The position numbers and the translations under genes are program-made. A DNA stretch of 64,000 nt from Gammaproteobacteria bacterium (GTDB taxonomy: Bacteria > Pseudomonadota > Gammaproteobacteria > Steroidobacterales > Steroidobacteraceae): positions 390,019 through 454,018 of the forward strand of contig JAGWWY010000002.1 in NCBI GenBank assembly GCA_018970145.1. The letters run 5' to 3'. The notes beneath the pieces were generated by a model. It searched no databases. It saw only the letters and a program-made list of their open reading frames with translations, and was not told the DNA's origin. How positions within the stretch are numbered: position 1 is the first letter of the stretch; every line of letters starts with the position of its first letter. Of the stretch, positions 1 through 10,579 are shown in pieces.

Positions 1-1905
1 ATCAACGAAAACGCACCCGCTGAACTGCAAGGGCTCGATCGTTTCGAGGCGCGCGTGCGCATCATCGAAAAACTGACCGAACAGGGCCTGCTCGAGCGTA
101 TCGACAAGCACAAGTTGATGGTGCCGCGCGGCGATCGCTCCGGGTCGGTGATCGAGCCGTATCTGACGGACCAGTGGTACGTCAACATCGCGCCGCTCGC
201 CGAACCCGCCGTCGAAGCCGTGACGTCGGGCAAGATCAAATTTGTGCCGGAGAACTGGTCGCGTACCTACTTCGAATGGATGCGTAACATCAAAGATTGG
301 TGCATCAGTCGCCAGCTTTGGTGGGGGCATCGTATCCCTGCTTGGTACGACGCCGAGGGGAGGATCTACGTTGGCCGTTCAGAAGCGGACGTTCGCGCCA
401 AGCACGCACTTGCCGCTAATCTGGCGCTTAAGCAAGACGACGACGTTCTCGATACCTGGTTCTCTTCTGCCCTTTGGCCGTTCTCGACGCTGGGCTGGCC
501 GCAGTCGACAAGCGAATTACAACGCTTCTACCCCACCTCGGTGCTGGTGACGGGGTTCGATATCATTTTCTTCTGGGTCGCCCGGATGATCATGATGGGC
601 ATCAAGTTCATGGGGGATGTGCCGTTCCGAGAGGTGTATGTGCACGGACTCGTGCGCGACTCCGAAGGCCAGAAGATGTCGAAGTCAAAGGGCAACGTAC
701 TCGACCCGCTCGATATCGTCGATGGCATCGCGCTTGAGGATCTCGTTCGTAAGCGAACGACGGGACTCATGCAGCCGCGGCTTGCTCCGAGTATCGAAAA
801 GGCCACTCGTAAGACTTTCCCCGATGGCATCGAATCGCACGGCACCGACGCACTGCGTTTCACGTTTGCGTCGCTCGCGACGCAGAGCGCCGACATTCGA
901 TTTGACCTCGCACGGGTCGGTGGCTACCGCAATTTCTGCAACAAGCTGTGGAACGCCGCGCGTTTCGTACTTCTGATGCTCGAAGATGACACCGGCAAGC
1001 CACTCGATCCGCAGCTGTTGAGCGGCGAGATCGCGCCGGGCGTCGTCGATCGGTGGATCGTGTCGCGCTTGGGACATACCCTGCGCGAAGTCGATCAGGC
1101 ATTTGCCGACTATCGCTTCGACTATGCCGCTTCGGCACTCTACGAATTCACTTGGTACGAGTTCTGCGACTGGTACCTCGAGCTCGCCAAGCCGATCCTG
1201 CAATCGGAGCAGAGCAGCGAAGCGACGCGGCGCGCCGTCCGTCAGACGCTCGTACAGGTGCTCGAAACGCTGCTACGCGCACTGCATCCCTTGATGCCTT
1301 TCATCACAGAAGAAATCTGGCAACGTGTAGCACCTCTTGCAGGCACGGCGATGACTCGTGGCGGGACCCTCATGACAGCCCGTTGGCCTGAGGCCGCTCG
1401 ATATGGTGCGGACCCGGATGCCGAAGCCGATGTGGCCTGGATAAAAGCCTTCGTGCTCGGTATCCGCCAGATCCGCGGCGAGATGGACATCAGCCCGTCG
1501 CGCAAACTCAGCGTGCTGATCGAGAATGCGAGTGCCGCCGATCGGCACCGTCTCGACTCGCAAAGCTCTTACCTTGCGCGTCTCGCGGGTCTTGAATCGT
1601 TACGCGAACTCATCACTGGCGAGATCGCGCCACCTGCGGCATTGGCTGTCATCGGTGACATGCGGGCGATGGTGCCCATGGAAGGCCTCATCGATCCGCA
1701 GGCCGAGGTGACACGTCTTGATAAGCGTGCGGCCAAGACACGCGACGAAATTCAGAAGGCACGCAACAAACTCGCCAATGAAAACTTCGTGCGTAATGCG
1801 CCGCCCGAGGTTGTCGCCCAAGAGCACGGTCGCGTCGCCGACTTCGAACGTACTCTCGCGAGTATCGACTCGCAGTTGCAGCGCGTTCGAGCGCTGCTAA
1901 AGTAA
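1..1905 (+). CDS. valS: Valine--tRNA ligase, C-terminal two thirds (5' truncated by window edge)
   Basis: Charges tRNA-Val with valine in the cytoplasm. The reading frame is open from base 1, so the N-terminal part of this class I synthetase lies outside the window; about 634 residues are visible against roughly 950 in the family. The class I KMSKS signature is encoded at 673-687, and the preceding part shows the family motif [20 protein letters not shown]. After the KMSKS loop come the anticodon-binding domain and a charged C-terminal coiled-coil arm (about the last 65 residues), typical of ValRS. The gene stops at 1905, 16 bp before mtfA on the same strand. Identification is firm; the start is not in view. 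Confidence 0.97.
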   Translation: MNENAPAELQGLDRFEARVRIIEKLTEQGLLERIDKHKLMVPRGDRSGSVIEPYLTDQWYVNIAPLAEPAVEAVTSGKIKFVPENWSRTYFEWMRNIKDWCISRQLWWGHRIPAWYDAEGRIYVGRSEADVRAKHALAANLALKQDDDVLDTWFSSALWPFSTLGWPQSTSELQRFYPTSVLVTGFDIIFFWVARMIMMGIKFMGDVPFREVYVHGLVRDSEGQKMSKSKGNVLDPLDIVDGIALEDLVRKRTTGLMQPRLAPSIEKATRKTFPDGIESHGTDALRFTFASLATQSADIRFDLARVGGYRNFCNKLWNAARFVLLMLEDDTGKPLDPQLLSGEIAPGVVDRWIVSRLGHTLREVDQAFADYRFDYAASALYEFTWYEFCDWYLELAKPILQSEQSSEATRRAVRQTLVQVLETLLRALHPLMPFITEEIWQRVAPLAGTAMTRGGTLMTARWPEAARYGADPDAEADVAWIKAFVLGIRQIRGEMDISPSRKLSVLIENASAADRHRLDSQSSYLARLAGLESLRELITGEIAPPAALAVIGDMRAMVPMEGLIDPQAEVTRLDKRAAKTRDEIQKARNKLANENFVRNAPPEVVAQEHGRVADFERTLASIDSQLQRVRALLK

Positions 1906-1921
1906 CGGCGGTCGATCTCGC

Positions 1922-2740
1922 GTGGCCCGCTTAGTCATCATCCTGCTGCTCATCGCGATCGCGATGGCGTGGTGGTATCTGCGCAAGAAACGTGGCGGTG
2001 TGCCAGCCGAGTCGGCTGCCTCGCGGGCGACTCGCTGGCAGAGCCTGCTGGAGCGTGACTGGCCGATGTGGCAGAGACTTCCTGCCGATCTGCGCCCCAT
2101 GCTGCTAGATCGTCTCGCCCACTTCCTCGAACGCATCCCCTTTAATGGTGCGCATGCTCTGGTCGTCACCGAGGAGATGCGCGTTCTGGTAGGCGCACAA
2201 GCTTGCCTCATCACCTTGGGTAACGAGGATTATCCGTTCGACGACCTGCACGGCATCACCCTGCATCGCGACGAATTTGTCGTCGAAGAGGCTGTGGAGG
2301 ATGAAGATACGGGTGTTGTCACCGAGGGCTATCAAACCCTGTCAGGTCAAGCCATCGAGGCCGATCGAATCGTGTTGTCATGGGCGGACGTAATCGAGTC
2401 GATGCGTCGCCAGGATGGCTATAACGTCGTCATCCACGAATTCACGCATTTTCTCGAACACACTCGTCCGGGCGGTGATCGCGCTGCCCGCACAGCTCTC
2501 GAGTCTTGCTTGTCAGAGCTGCGTGCCGCAGTCGATCGAGGCGAGCAGACGCTGCTCGACCCATACGGCGCAGAGGACATCACGGAGTTCCTGGCGGTCG
2601 CCGCAGAGTTTTTCTTTGAGCGTTCGCAAGAATTGCGGGAGCAGCATCCGTTGCTTTATGTCTTGTTGCGCGACAGCTTCCATCTTGACCCGGCAAGCTG
2701 GGCAGCACCTGTCGCGCTGCCGGCGCAGAACCCGCTCTGA
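1922..2740 (+). CDS. mtfA: MtfA-family zinc metallopeptidase (M90), membrane-anchored
   Basis: Predicted M90 zinc peptidase of 272 residues. The HEFTH zinc-binding motif is at residues 172-176, with a downstream AAEFFFE segment that can supply the glutamate ligand of this family. In E. coli, MtfA (YeeI) binds the Mlc repressor and so affects glucose transport; whether that applies here is unknown. Residues 4-20 form a hydrophobic segment followed by basic residues, which suggests an N-terminal membrane anchor with the peptidase domain on the cytoplasmic side. The start is a GTG 16 bp after valS, so the two may be co-transcribed. It converges with the acyltransferase gene that ends 3 bp downstream. 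Confidence 0.88.
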   Translation: MARLVIILLLIAIAMAWWYLRKKRGGVPAESAASRATRWQSLLERDWPMWQRLPADLRPMLLDRLAHFLERIPFNGAHALVVTEEMRVLVGAQACLITLGNEDYPFDDLHGITLHRDEFVVEEAVEDEDTGVVTEGYQTLSGQAIEADRIVLSWADVIESMRRQDGYNVVIHEFTHFLEHTRPGGDRAARTALESCLSELRAAVDRGEQTLLDPYGAEDITEFLAVAAEFFFERSQELREQHPLLYVLLRDSFHLDPASWAAPVALPAQNPL

Positions 2741-2743
2741 TCA

Positions 2744-3337
2744 TCAGCGAAAGTTCTCGGGGTGCCGCGCCATCTCGGCGCTGAAGAAGGACTTCAGGTG
2801 AGCGTAATCGGCCTCGTAATCGTTGCACGGCGACAGCGGCTCGCCGATCAAGACGCGTCGCTGTCCAAAATCGATCGCGACCGGCACGATCGGCACGCCC
2901 GCGGCGAGCGCAATGTAGTGGTAACCCCGCTTCCAACCGTCAACCGCGCCACGAGTTCCCTCGGGGGCGATGACGAGCATCATGCTCTCGCGCTTGGCGA
3001 ATTCGACATTCGAACTCTGCACCACGTTACCGGCCTGACTGCGATCAACGGCGACGGCACCCAGATAACGACCGAGCGGCCCCCACGGGCCCCTCAATGC
3101 CGTGTGCTTAGCCAACCAATTCGCATCGAGACGCAACGCGAAGTAGGTGAGGATACCGACGACGAAATCCCAGTTCGACGTGTGCGGAGCGACGATGACG
3201 ACGAACTTCCGCAAACTCGGAAAGTTACCCTCGATGCGCCAACCCATCAGCCATAGGCCAAGGATACCAAAGGGACGACGCCACCAACTTCGTACCTGAG
3301 GGACATCTCCCGGTGTCTTCGGAAATCGCCGGCTCAT
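2744..3337 (-). CDS. 1-acyl-sn-glycerol-3-phosphate acyltransferase-like protein (PlsC superfamily)
   Basis: Short acyltransferase of 197 residues of the lysophospholipid acyltransferase superfamily. The catalytic H-x4-D motif is HTSNWD at residues 52-57, and the substrate phosphate-binding motif EGTR is at 126-129, followed by a conserved stretch ending in PIVPVAIDF. Such proteins transfer acyl groups onto lysophospholipids at the inner membrane; this short subgroup is often annotated as a glycerol acyltransferase and its substrate is not clear. The ATG overlaps the stop of the upstream UMF1-type transporter by 4 bp (ATGA), so it is the last gene of the leftward pssA-to-acyltransferase operon. 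Confidence 0.85.
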   Translation of the reverse strand: MSRRFPKTPGDVPQVRSWWRRPFGILGLWLMGWRIEGNFPSLRKFVVIVAPHTSNWDFVVGILTYFALRLDANWLAKHTALRGPWGPLGRYLGAVAVDRSQAGNVVQSSNVEFAKRESMMLVIAPEGTRGAVDGWKRGYHYIALAAGVPIVPVAIDFGQRRVLIGEPLSPCNDYEADYAHLKSFFSAEMARHPENFR

Positions 3338-4596
3338 GTTGAGCTACGTACCTCGGGGACCCGCGACAACAGCAAGCCCCCACCCAAAAACAGGATGACG
3401 AGCGAGGTAATCGACAGTCGGGAGTCGCCGGTGCCGTACGCGACTGCTGCGATCAACAAGGGACCGATGAAGCTCGCGAACTTACCCATCATGTTGTAGA
3501 AACCGAAGAACTCGCCGCCCTTGCCCTCGGGCACGAGCCTCCCAAAGAATGAGCGCGACAAACTCTGTACACCACCCTGCACGAGACCGACTACGACCGC
3601 GAGTGCAAAAAACTCGACCACGGAATCGAGAAAGTACGCGTACAGCGTTGCTGCCAAATAAACGCCGATACAAATCAAGATCCCCTGCTTAGGTCCGATT
3701 CGGTTACCGAGCCATCCGAGCAGCAGTGCCGATGGAAAGGCCACGAACTGGGTCAACAGCAGCGCCGCGAGCAAACTCGAACTCGGCAAGCCGAGCGCCA
3801 CGCCGTAATCGACTGCCATCGTATAGATGGTGTGTACGCCGTCGATATAGAGCCAATACGCCAACAGAAACAGCGAGATGTCGCGATGCGCCCGAATTCG
3901 TCTCAGGGTGTTTCCGAGCTCGCGCAGACCTGCCGTCAACGACTCAAAAAACGACTCGCTCTTGGCTTGGCTTGACCGCTCTCGCACGTGACGAGCGAGC
4001 GGGATGGTGAATATCGACCACCACAGGGCGACGCTCAGAAAAGACCATTGCACTGCCTCGGCGGCACTCGACAAACCGAACCAAGCCGGTTTGAGCGTCA
4101 TCAGGACATTGAAGGCAAACAAGATACCGCCACCCAAATAGCCCAGCGAGTAACCGAAAGCGGATACCGTGTCGAGTTCTCGCTCGGAGGCCACATCGAG
4201 CAAAAGCGCATCGTAGAAAATATTCGCGGCGTTGAAGCCGATCCCGGCGACGATGAAACAGGCGGCCGCCCAACCCCACTCGCCCTGCCCGACGAATGAC
4301 AATACCGCCGTACCCGCAATACCAATGGAACTGAACAAGATGAGCTGCGCTTTGCGACCGGCCGTCCGATCGGCCAAGGCACCGAGCACGGGCGCCAGCA
4401 CAGCCACGACGATCCCGGCTATCCCATTGGCCAGACCCAAACGCGACGTGCTGATCGTCGGATCAACTCCGGTGCTCCAGAACTGCTGGAAAAACACCGG
4501 GAAAAATCCCGCAAGCACGGTCGTCGCGAACGCCGAATTCGCCCAGTCGTACAACGCCCAGGAAACAGTGTCACGGCGCTTGTACGGGCTTGTCAT
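3334..4596 (-). CDS. MFS transporter, UMF1 family (Atg22-like)
   Basis: Integral membrane protein of about 420 residues with roughly 12 hydrophobic segments. The N-terminal signature SWALYDWANSAFATTV is typical of the UMF1 (Atg22-like) branch of the major facilitator superfamily, as is the cytoplasmic-loop motif GALADRTAGRKA. The transported substrate is unknown. The start chosen is the ATG at 4596, 2 bp after the prfC stop, rather than an upstream ATG that would lie inside prfC. The stop overlaps the next gene's ATG. Position in a phospholipid/translation operon gives no clear hint of substrate. Confidence 0.86.
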   Translation of the reverse strand: MTSPYKRRDTVSWALYDWANSAFATTVLAGFFPVFFQQFWSTGVDPTISTSRLGLANGIAGIVVAVLAPVLGALADRTAGRKAQLILFSSIGIAGTAVLSFVGQGEWGWAAACFIVAGIGFNAANIFYDALLLDVASERELDTVSAFGYSLGYLGGGILFAFNVLMTLKPAWFGLSSAAEAVQWSFLSVALWWSIFTIPLARHVRERSSQAKSESFFESLTAGLRELGNTLRRIRAHRDISLFLLAYWLYIDGVHTIYTMAVDYGVALGLPSSSLLAALLLTQFVAFPSALLLGWLGNRIGPKQGILICIGVYLAATLYAYFLDSVVEFFALAVVVGLVQGGVQSLSRSFFGRLVPEGKGGEFFGFYNMMGKFASFIGPLLIAAVAYGTGDSRLSITSLVILFLGGGLLLSRVPEVRSST

Positions 4597-4598
4597 GG

Positions 4599-6182
4599 TT
4601 AGTGTGCCTGCTCGCGCGTTTCGCGGAAAACGATACCGGGCCAACGCTCGACGGTAAGCTCGAGATTCACCCTAGAGGGCGCAAGATATACGAGCGCTCC
4701 GCTGTGATCCACCGCGAGGTGATCGTAGGCCTTCTGCCGAAATTCCTCGAGCTTCTTGGCGTCGTCGCACTGGATCCAGCGCGCCGTCTGCACGTTGATT
4801 GGTTCGAATGCACATTGCACGGCGTATTCATCCTGCAGCCGAAACGCCACCACCTCGAACTGCAACTGGCCCACCGCACCGAGGATCTGATCGTTGTTAC
4901 GCAAGGGCCGAAATAATTGGGTCGCTCCCTCCTCGCAGAGCTGACCAAGACCCTTGGATAGCGCCTTCATCTTGAGAGGATCTTTGAGTACGGCGCGCCG
5001 AAACATCTCCGGGGCAAAGTTGGGAATACCGGTGAAACCGAGCTTTTCACCCTCGGTGAAAGAGTCTCCGATGTTGATCGTCCCGTGGTTGTGTAGACCG
5101 ATGATGTCACCGGCATAGGCATCCTCGGCGGCCGAGCGGTCAGAGGCGAGAAAGGTCAGCGCGTCGGCTATCCGGACATCTTTACCGAGACGCACATGGT
5201 GCATCTTCATTCCTTTGGTGTATTTCCCCGAGCAGAGCCGCAGGAACGCGATTCGGTCGCGATGCATCGGATCCATATTAGCTTGGATCTTGAAGACGAA
5301 GCCGGTCAGCTTTTCCTCTTGAGGCTGAACGCCGCGCTGGCGTGTCATGCGGGGTAAGGGGCCGGGCGCATCGCGCGTAAAGGACTTCAACAACTCTTCG
5401 ACGCCGAAATTGGAGATCGCAGAACCAAAGAAAACGGGTGTTTGCTTGCCAGCTCGATAAGCCGCGAGATCGAAACTCTGTGTTGCACCTTTGACAAGTT
5501 CGATCTCGTCGTCGTAGGCACTCGCTGCCATGCCGAGCAACTCGCGGCCCGCCGGACTGTGTAATCCTTCGATGACGATATTTTCGCCGACGCGCCCTTT
5601 CTCACCAGCCTCGTAGACGTAAATTCGATCTTCGATGAGATGATAGATGCCCTTCAGGTCACGACCCATACCGATCGGCCACGTGATGGGTGCGGTTGCG
5701 ATACCGAGCACTTTCTCGATTTCATCGAGCAGCTCGATGGGCGCTCGTCCTTCGCGATCGAGCTTGTTGATGAATGTCATGATCGGCGTGTCGCGAAGGC
5801 GACATACCTCCATCAGCTTGATGGTGCGCTCCTCGACGCCCTTTGCGCAATCGATGACCATCAAAGCCGAGTCGACGGCCGTCAGCGTTCGGTAAGTGTC
5901 TTCGGAGAAGTCCTCGTGACCCGGCGTATCCAGAAGATTGACAATGCAGTCGCCGTACGGGAACTGCATCACCGAGGAGGTGACCGAGATGCCGCGCTGC
6001 TGCTCGAGTCGCATCCAGTCGGAGGTTGCGTGTCGCGCCGCCTTGCGCCCCTTGACAGTGCCCGCAAGCTGGATAGCGCCGCCGAACAGCAACAACTTTT
6101 CGGTGAGTGTGGTTTTACCGGCGTCGGGGTGAGAGATGATCGCGAACGTACGACGCCGCGCGACTTCGTCGCTGAGTTTCAT
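4599..6182 (-). CDS. prfC: Peptide chain release factor 3
   Basis: RF3 is the translational GTPase that removes RF1/RF2 from the ribosome after termination. The 527-residue length matches the family. The P-loop is at residues 17-24 (SHPDAGKT), the switch II motif DTPGHE at 85-90 and the NKLD guanine-specificity motif at 139-142. The C-terminal half continues with the beta-barrel domains typical of RF3. It follows rimI by 15 bp and precedes the UMF1-type transporter by 2 bp, all leftward. The start ATG at 6182 gives the canonical N-terminus. Confidence 0.97.
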   Translation of the reverse strand: MKLSDEVARRRTFAIISHPDAGKTTLTEKLLLFGGAIQLAGTVKGRKAARHATSDWMRLEQQRGISVTSSVMQFPYGDCIVNLLDTPGHEDFSEDTYRTLTAVDSALMVIDCAKGVEERTIKLMEVCRLRDTPIMTFINKLDREGRAPIELLDEIEKVLGIATAPITWPIGMGRDLKGIYHLIEDRIYVYEAGEKGRVGENIVIEGLHSPAGRELLGMAASAYDDEIELVKGATQSFDLAAYRAGKQTPVFFGSAISNFGVEELLKSFTRDAPGPLPRMTRQRGVQPQEEKLTGFVFKIQANMDPMHRDRIAFLRLCSGKYTKGMKMHHVRLGKDVRIADALTFLASDRSAAEDAYAGDIIGLHNHGTINIGDSFTEGEKLGFTGIPNFAPEMFRRAVLKDPLKMKALSKGLGQLCEEGATQLFRPLRNNDQILGAVGQLQFEVVAFRLQDEYAVQCAFEPINVQTARWIQCDDAKKLEEFRQKAYDHLAVDHSGALVYLAPSRVNLELTVERWPGIVFRETREQAH

Positions 6183-6197
6183 GGCCGATATTGTCGC

Positions 6198-6692
6198 CTA
6201 TCGGACCTGTAATGACAGCCGCATCACGATCGCATCCTCGCGACCTTGCTCGGCCTGGTAGTAACCACGCCGTAGGCCGACCTGCTGCAATCCCAGCGAT
6301 TCGTAGAGTCGTATTGCCGACACGTTGCTCGGTCGTACTTCGAGAAACAAATCATGCGTGCCGCACGCGCGAGCCACATCGAACAGATGCTCCATCATGC
6401 GACGGCCTAAACCACGAAACCGGAATTCTGGTCTGACGCACACGTTGAGCACGTGAGCCTCGCCCGCACCCGTGCTGAGTACCGCATAGGCTGCGAACTG
6501 CTCATTGATTTCCATGACGCGACAGTGATAACCCGCCCGGATGCAGTCGCGGAAAATCCCCTCGCTCCACGGGAAGGCGTAGCCGAGCCGCTCGGATTCG
6601 GCGACCTTTGGCACATCGATTTCGACCATGCGCCGGATGACGACATGGGCATCAGCTGCGGCTTGTAGAGCCTCGCGTGGCAGGCTTGCCAT
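6198..6692 (-). CDS. rimI: Ribosomal-protein-alanine N-acetyltransferase
   Basis: GNAT-fold acetyltransferase of about 165 residues; in E. coli RimI acetylates the N-terminal alanine of ribosomal protein S18. The acetyl-CoA-binding segment is the RFRGLGRRMMEHL stretch, followed by family-typical VRPSNVSAIRLYESLG and a GYY motif. The start was set at the ATG at 6692, which overlaps the stop of the uracil-DNA glycosylase gene (TGATG); the frame is open further upstream but only inside that gene. Some GNATs share these motifs with other targets, so the S18 role is by family. Confidence 0.9.
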   Translation of the reverse strand: MASLPREALQAAADAHVVIRRMVEIDVPKVAESERLGYAFPWSEGIFRDCIRAGYHCRVMEINEQFAAYAVLSTGAGEAHVLNVCVRPEFRFRGLGRRMMEHLFDVARACGTHDLFLEVRPSNVSAIRLYESLGLQQVGLRRGYYQAEQGREDAIVMRLSLQVR

Positions 6693-7354
6693 CAGACCTC
6701 CGTCGGCAACTCGGCGAACACCTTCCGCGCCAATTTCAAATCCTCCCACGCCTTACGTTTGTCGCCCGGCGTCCGGAGCAAGTAGGCCGGATGGTAAGTG
6801 ACGACGACCGGGATTTGCCTCGGACCGAAACGATGTACCGTGCCGCGCAACTTCGCGAGCGTGGTGTCGGTGCCCAGCAAACTCTGTGCAGCGACTCGAC
6901 CGAAGGCAAGCAGAATGCGTGGCGCAACCTGCTCAATCTGCTGATGCAGGTACGGTAAACACTCGTTGATCTCCTCTACGCTAGGATCACGATTCTCCGG
7001 CGGTCGGCATTTGAGGATGTTGGCAATGAACACCGTCTCGCGAGGCAACTCGATGGCGCCGAGCATCGCGTTGAGCAACTGTCCGGCGGCGCCCACGAAA
7101 GGCTCGCCACGCCGATCTTCCTCGGCGCCGGGCGCTTCGCCGACGACCATCCACTTGGCTTTCTGATCACCGACTCCAAACACCGGCTGTGTACGCGAAC
7201 GATGCAAATCGCAGCGTGTGCACTTTGTGACGCAGCGCTTCAGTTCGCCCCAACCATCCGTAGCCGCTGACGCCGTAGCCGCTGACGGCCGGGCCGCCCA
7301 ACGATCGATGCCCAGAGCCTCGAGGTACGCGGCGCGACGCTGCGGGTCGATCAT
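6692..7354 (-). CDS. Type-4 (family 4) uracil-DNA glycosylase, Fe-S enzyme
   Basis: Predicted to remove uracil from DNA in base excision repair. The protein has about 220 residues from the ATG at 7354, which overlaps the pssA stop by 4 bp (ATGA). It shows the family-4 motif GEAPGAEED, cysteines in a CVTKCTRC cluster (about residues 41-48), further cysteines in KCRPPENRD and NECLPY that complete the 4Fe-4S site, and the late HPAYLL motif. The frame stays open upstream by 95 codons, but that extension lies in pssA and does not resemble the family. Such proteins are also annotated as SPO1 DNA polymerase-related. Confidence 0.92.
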   Translation of the reverse strand: MIDPQRRAAYLEALGIDRWAARPSAATASAATDGWGELKRCVTKCTRCDLHRSRTQPVFGVGDQKAKWMVVGEAPGAEEDRRGEPFVGAAGQLLNAMLGAIELPRETVFIANILKCRPPENRDPSVEEINECLPYLHQQIEQVAPRILLAFGRVAAQSLLGTDTTLAKLRGTVHRFGPRQIPVVVTYHPAYLLRTPGDKRKAWEDLKLARKVFAELPTEV

Positions 7355-8226
7355 GCTCCGAGGGAGCGTCGCAACTTCCGCCATATCCACATTAAAGGCG
7401 CGAGCGACACATAGCATGTGAACAGCAAGAGCAACATCGGCGGTGGATTCGCCACGACGAGAGCGAGCGAGAGCGGCACGATGACGAAATAGAAAAATTT
7501 GACCCGCGCATTCCAATCGATTTGTTTGATGCTTTGGTACGGGATCGCCGAAATCATCAAGACGCCTGCGATGGCACACACGCCAAACGACAACGCGAGA
7601 CCCGCCAGATCCGGCTCGAGCCATTCGCTCGAAAACCACACGAAAGCGGCGACTAGCCCCGCGGCGGAAGGACTCGGCAAGCCTTCAAAATAGCGCTTGT
7701 CGGCCGTTGCCGCGCGCGCATTGAAACGAGCGAGACGCAACGCGGCACACACTGCGTAAAAGAACGAGGCGATCCAACCGAAACGCCCCCAACCGCTACC
7801 ATACTCGGCGATCGCTGCGACGCCCCATTGATAAGCGACGAGCGCCGGCGCCACTCCGAAAGAGACCATGTCGGCGAGGCTGTCGAATTCCTTGCCAAAA
7901 ACACTCTCGGTGCGAGTCCAGCGGGCGACTCGACCGTCGAGTCCGTCGAAGACCATTGCAGCGAAGATCGCTTGCCCCGCGCGCGCAAAATCACCGTGAA
8001 TGGCCGAGACGATCGCGAAAAAACCACACGCGAGACAACCCGTCGTGAGGATGTTGGGGAGCAGGAAAACCCCGCGCCTAGCAGGCGACGAAGGCTGTGG
8101 GGTGGATGCAGAGTCGGAATTCAAGGCGGGCCACAGCTCCGGGGAGGTAAAAACCACGTCATCATAGGGGTCGAAACCTTTCGGGACAATCTCCGCATCC
8201 GTAACATGGCACACCTGCATCGTCAC
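7351..8226 (-). CDS. pssA: CDP-diacylglycerol--serine O-phosphatidyltransferase
   Basis: Makes phosphatidylserine from CDP-diacylglycerol and serine, the first step to phosphatidylethanolamine, at the inner membrane. The CDP-alcohol phosphatidyltransferase signature runs from DGLDGRVAR (residues 94-102) through G111, D115 and D119. Several hydrophobic helices follow, as expected for the integral-membrane subgroup. The GTG at 8226 was chosen because a purine-rich GGAGGGGAG lies 8 bases upstream; an ATG two codons later is also possible. Its start is only 17 bp from the divergent proS start, and it heads a leftward operon with the glycosylase, rimI, prfC, transporter and acyltransferase genes. 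Confidence 0.94.
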   Translation of the reverse strand: MTMQVCHVTDAEIVPKGFDPYDDVVFTSPELWPALNSDSASTPQPSSPARRGVFLLPNILTTGCLACGFFAIVSAIHGDFARAGQAIFAAMVFDGLDGRVARWTRTESVFGKEFDSLADMVSFGVAPALVAYQWGVAAIAEYGSGWGRFGWIASFFYAVCAALRLARFNARAATADKRYFEGLPSPSAAGLVAAFVWFSSEWLEPDLAGLALSFGVCAIAGVLMISAIPYQSIKQIDWNARVKFFYFVIVPLSLALVVANPPPMLLLLFTCYVSLAPLMWIWRKLRRSLGA

Positions 8227-8243
8227 GCGAGTAGCTCCCCTCC

Positions 8244-9965
8244 ATGCGTTGGTCTCGATACCCCATCAATACCGTCAAGGAAACCCCCTCCGAAGCAGAG
8301 GTCGTCAGTCACCAATTAATGCTGCGCGCGGGGCTGATCCGTCGGCTCGCCGCCGGAATCTACACCTGGACCCCCTTCGGTTTGCGGACGCTGCGAAAGG
8401 TCGAGAACATCATCCGCGAAGAGATGGATCGCGCGGGGGCGCTCGAAGTGCTGATGCCGGCCGTACAGCCGGCTGAACTGTGGCAGGAATCGGGGCGCTG
8501 GGAACTATACGGTCCGGAACTGCTGCGACTGAAGGATCGGCACCAGCGCGACTTCGTCATCGGACCGACCCACGAAGAGGTCATCACCGATCTTGCGCGC
8601 CGAGAATTGAAGAGCTACCGGCAGTTACCCGCGAACTTCTACCAGATCCAACTAAAGTTCCGCGACGAGATCCGCCCCCGCTTCGGGGTTATGCGCGGCC
8701 GTGAATTCATCATGAAAGATGCGTACTCGTTCCATGCGACGCAGGAATCGCTGCAGGAGGGCTACGACCTGATGCGCGATGCTTACATTCGGATGTTCAC
8801 GCGCATGGGCCTCGAGTTTCGACCGGTCAAGGCCGATACGGGCTCTATCGGCGGAACCGCTTCTGAGGAATTTCAGGTACTCGCGGACTCCGGCGAAGAT
8901 GCGATCGCCGTCTCGGACGGCACCGATAACTACGCCGCCAATCTGGAACTCGCACCTGCACTACCGCCGTCGACGCCGCGTCCCGCGGCGCTCGCCAGTC
9001 TCACCAAAGTCGCCACACCGCATAAACGCACTATCGAAGAGGTGGCGATATTTTTGAAGGTCACTCCGCAGCAATGTCTCAAGTTGCTACTGGTCGAATC
9101 GACCGACGGTGGTGTCGTCGCCCTCGCACTGCGCGGCGATCACGAACTCAACGCCATCAAGGCGCAGAAATTGCCGCAAGTTGCCCAGCCGCTGCGCATG
9201 GCATCGCCTGAGGCGGTGGTCGCCGCGACGGGATGCGAGCCCGGCTATCTCGGACCTATTGGACTTAAATGCCCGCTGTATGCGGATCACGCAGCGCTCG
9301 CCGCGGCGGATTTCATCTGCGGCGCCAACGAGATGGGTCACCACTACATCGGTGCCAATTGGGGTCGCGATCTGCCGGAGCCCACGCGCGCAGACTTGCG
9401 TAACGTCGTCGCTGGCGACCCGAGCCCCGGCGGCAACGGCAGCTTGCGAATTCGTCGCGGTATCGAGGTCGGCCACATCTTCCAGCTCGGCAAGAAATAC
9501 AGTGAGGCCATGCAGGCGAGCGTGCTCGATGAAGCCGGCAAACCTGTGGTGATGTTCATGGGTTGCTATGGAATCGGCGTCACTCGTATCGTCGCGGCCG
9601 CTATCGAACAAAATCACGACGCAGCCGGTATCCGTTGGCCTGCGCCGATCGCGCCGTTCGATGTCGTCCTCGTACCACTGAATGCAGCCAAGTCACCCAA
9701 AGTGGCTGAGCTTGCCGAAGCACTGTATGCGCAGTTGCAGCAACGCGGCTTTGAGGTACTACTCGATGATCGCGATGCACGTCCGGGCGTCAAGTTTGCC
9801 GACGCCGAACTCATCGGTATTCCACACCGTATCGTGATCTCTGATCGGGGTATCGAAGCCGGTGCACTCGAGTATCGGCATCGGCGCGCGAGTGAAAACG
9901 AGGCCTGGCCACTAAGTGAGGTCATCGAGCGACTTGCCGCTGCGCGGAGCGCAACATCAACATGA
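8244..9965 (+). CDS. proS: Proline--tRNA ligase (bacterial type, with editing domain)
   Basis: Class II aminoacyl-tRNA synthetase of 573 residues. The N-terminus matches the family pattern ([20 protein letters not shown]), motif 2 is in the [17 protein letters not shown] region, and an inserted editing domain lies between the class II motifs, roughly residues 220-400, as in bacterial-type ProRS. Motif 3 and the anticodon-binding domain follow. The 573-residue length agrees with E. coli ProS. Its stop overlaps the wrbA start (ATGA), so the two are probably co-transcribed. No clear Shine-Dalgarno site precedes the ATG. Confidence 0.97.
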   Translation: MRWSRYPINTVKETPSEAEVVSHQLMLRAGLIRRLAAGIYTWTPFGLRTLRKVENIIREEMDRAGALEVLMPAVQPAELWQESGRWELYGPELLRLKDRHQRDFVIGPTHEEVITDLARRELKSYRQLPANFYQIQLKFRDEIRPRFGVMRGREFIMKDAYSFHATQESLQEGYDLMRDAYIRMFTRMGLEFRPVKADTGSIGGTASEEFQVLADSGEDAIAVSDGTDNYAANLELAPALPPSTPRPAALASLTKVATPHKRTIEEVAIFLKVTPQQCLKLLLVESTDGGVVALALRGDHELNAIKAQKLPQVAQPLRMASPEAVVAATGCEPGYLGPIGLKCPLYADHAALAAADFICGANEMGHHYIGANWGRDLPEPTRADLRNVVAGDPSPGGNGSLRIRRGIEVGHIFQLGKKYSEAMQASVLDEAGKPVVMFMGCYGIGVTRIVAAAIEQNHDAAGIRWPAPIAPFDVVLVPLNAAKSPKVAELAEALYAQLQQRGFEVLLDDRDARPGVKFADAELIGIPHRIVISDRGIEAGALEYRHRRASENEAWPLSEVIERLAAARSATST

Positions 9966-10579
9966 ACACCGCCACGAATGTCGAAGTACTGGTCGTCTTC
10001 GATTCGCGCCACGGCGCTACGGCAGAGCTCGCGCGACATCTGTGTCGCGGTATCGAATCGGTCGACGGTGTCATCGCCACGCTCAGGCGAGTCCCAAGTG
10101 TTTCCGCCGATAACGAGCGACCCGTCGTACAAGTGCCCGACTCTGGCGCGCCCTGGGTCACTCATGAAGATCTGCGACGGTGCGACGGATTGCTGCTCGG
10201 CAGTCCGACGCGCTTTGGCAACATGTCAGCCGCGATGAAGCACTTTCTCGACGGCACGAGCACCTTGTGGGCGGAGGGCGCTTTGAGCGGCAAGCCCGCG
10301 GGTGTTTTCGGTGGCAGCAGCAGTTTGCATGGCGGCCAAGAAAGCACGCTGCTGACGATGCTCATACCGCTGCTGCACCACGGCATGGTGGTCGCCGGCA
10401 TTCCCTATTCCGAGCGCGCCCTTTCGGAGACGCGCAGCGGCGGCACGCCCTACGGTGCAACGCACTTCACACCGCATGGCCAATCGGTTCAGCTGAGTGA
10501 ACACGAGCGCGTGCTCGCGCGTGCGCAGGGCGAGCGCATCGCCTCTCTCTCGCGCGCGCTCAAGATTCGCCGAGGATAG
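9962..10579 (+). CDS. wrbA: NAD(P)H:quinone oxidoreductase, WrbA family flavoprotein
   Basis: Flavodoxin-fold protein of 205 residues, predicted to bind FMN and reduce quinones with two electrons, limiting semiquinone formation. The FMN phosphate-binding loop is in [12 protein letters not shown] near the N-terminus. The WrbA-specific segments [20 protein letters not shown] and [16 protein letters not shown] are clear, as is the late GTPYGATHF. It overlaps the proS stop by 4 bp. Its 3' end overlaps the 3' end of the oppositely transcribed hda by 20 bp. Confidence 0.92.
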   Translation: MNTATNVEVLVVFDSRHGATAELARHLCRGIESVDGVIATLRRVPSVSADNERPVVQVPDSGAPWVTHEDLRRCDGLLLGSPTRFGNMSAAMKHFLDGTSTLWAEGALSGKPAGVFGGSSSLHGGQESTLLTMLIPLLHHGMVVAGIPYSERALSETRSGGTPYGATHFTPHGQSVQLSEHERVLARAQGERIASLSRALKIRRG

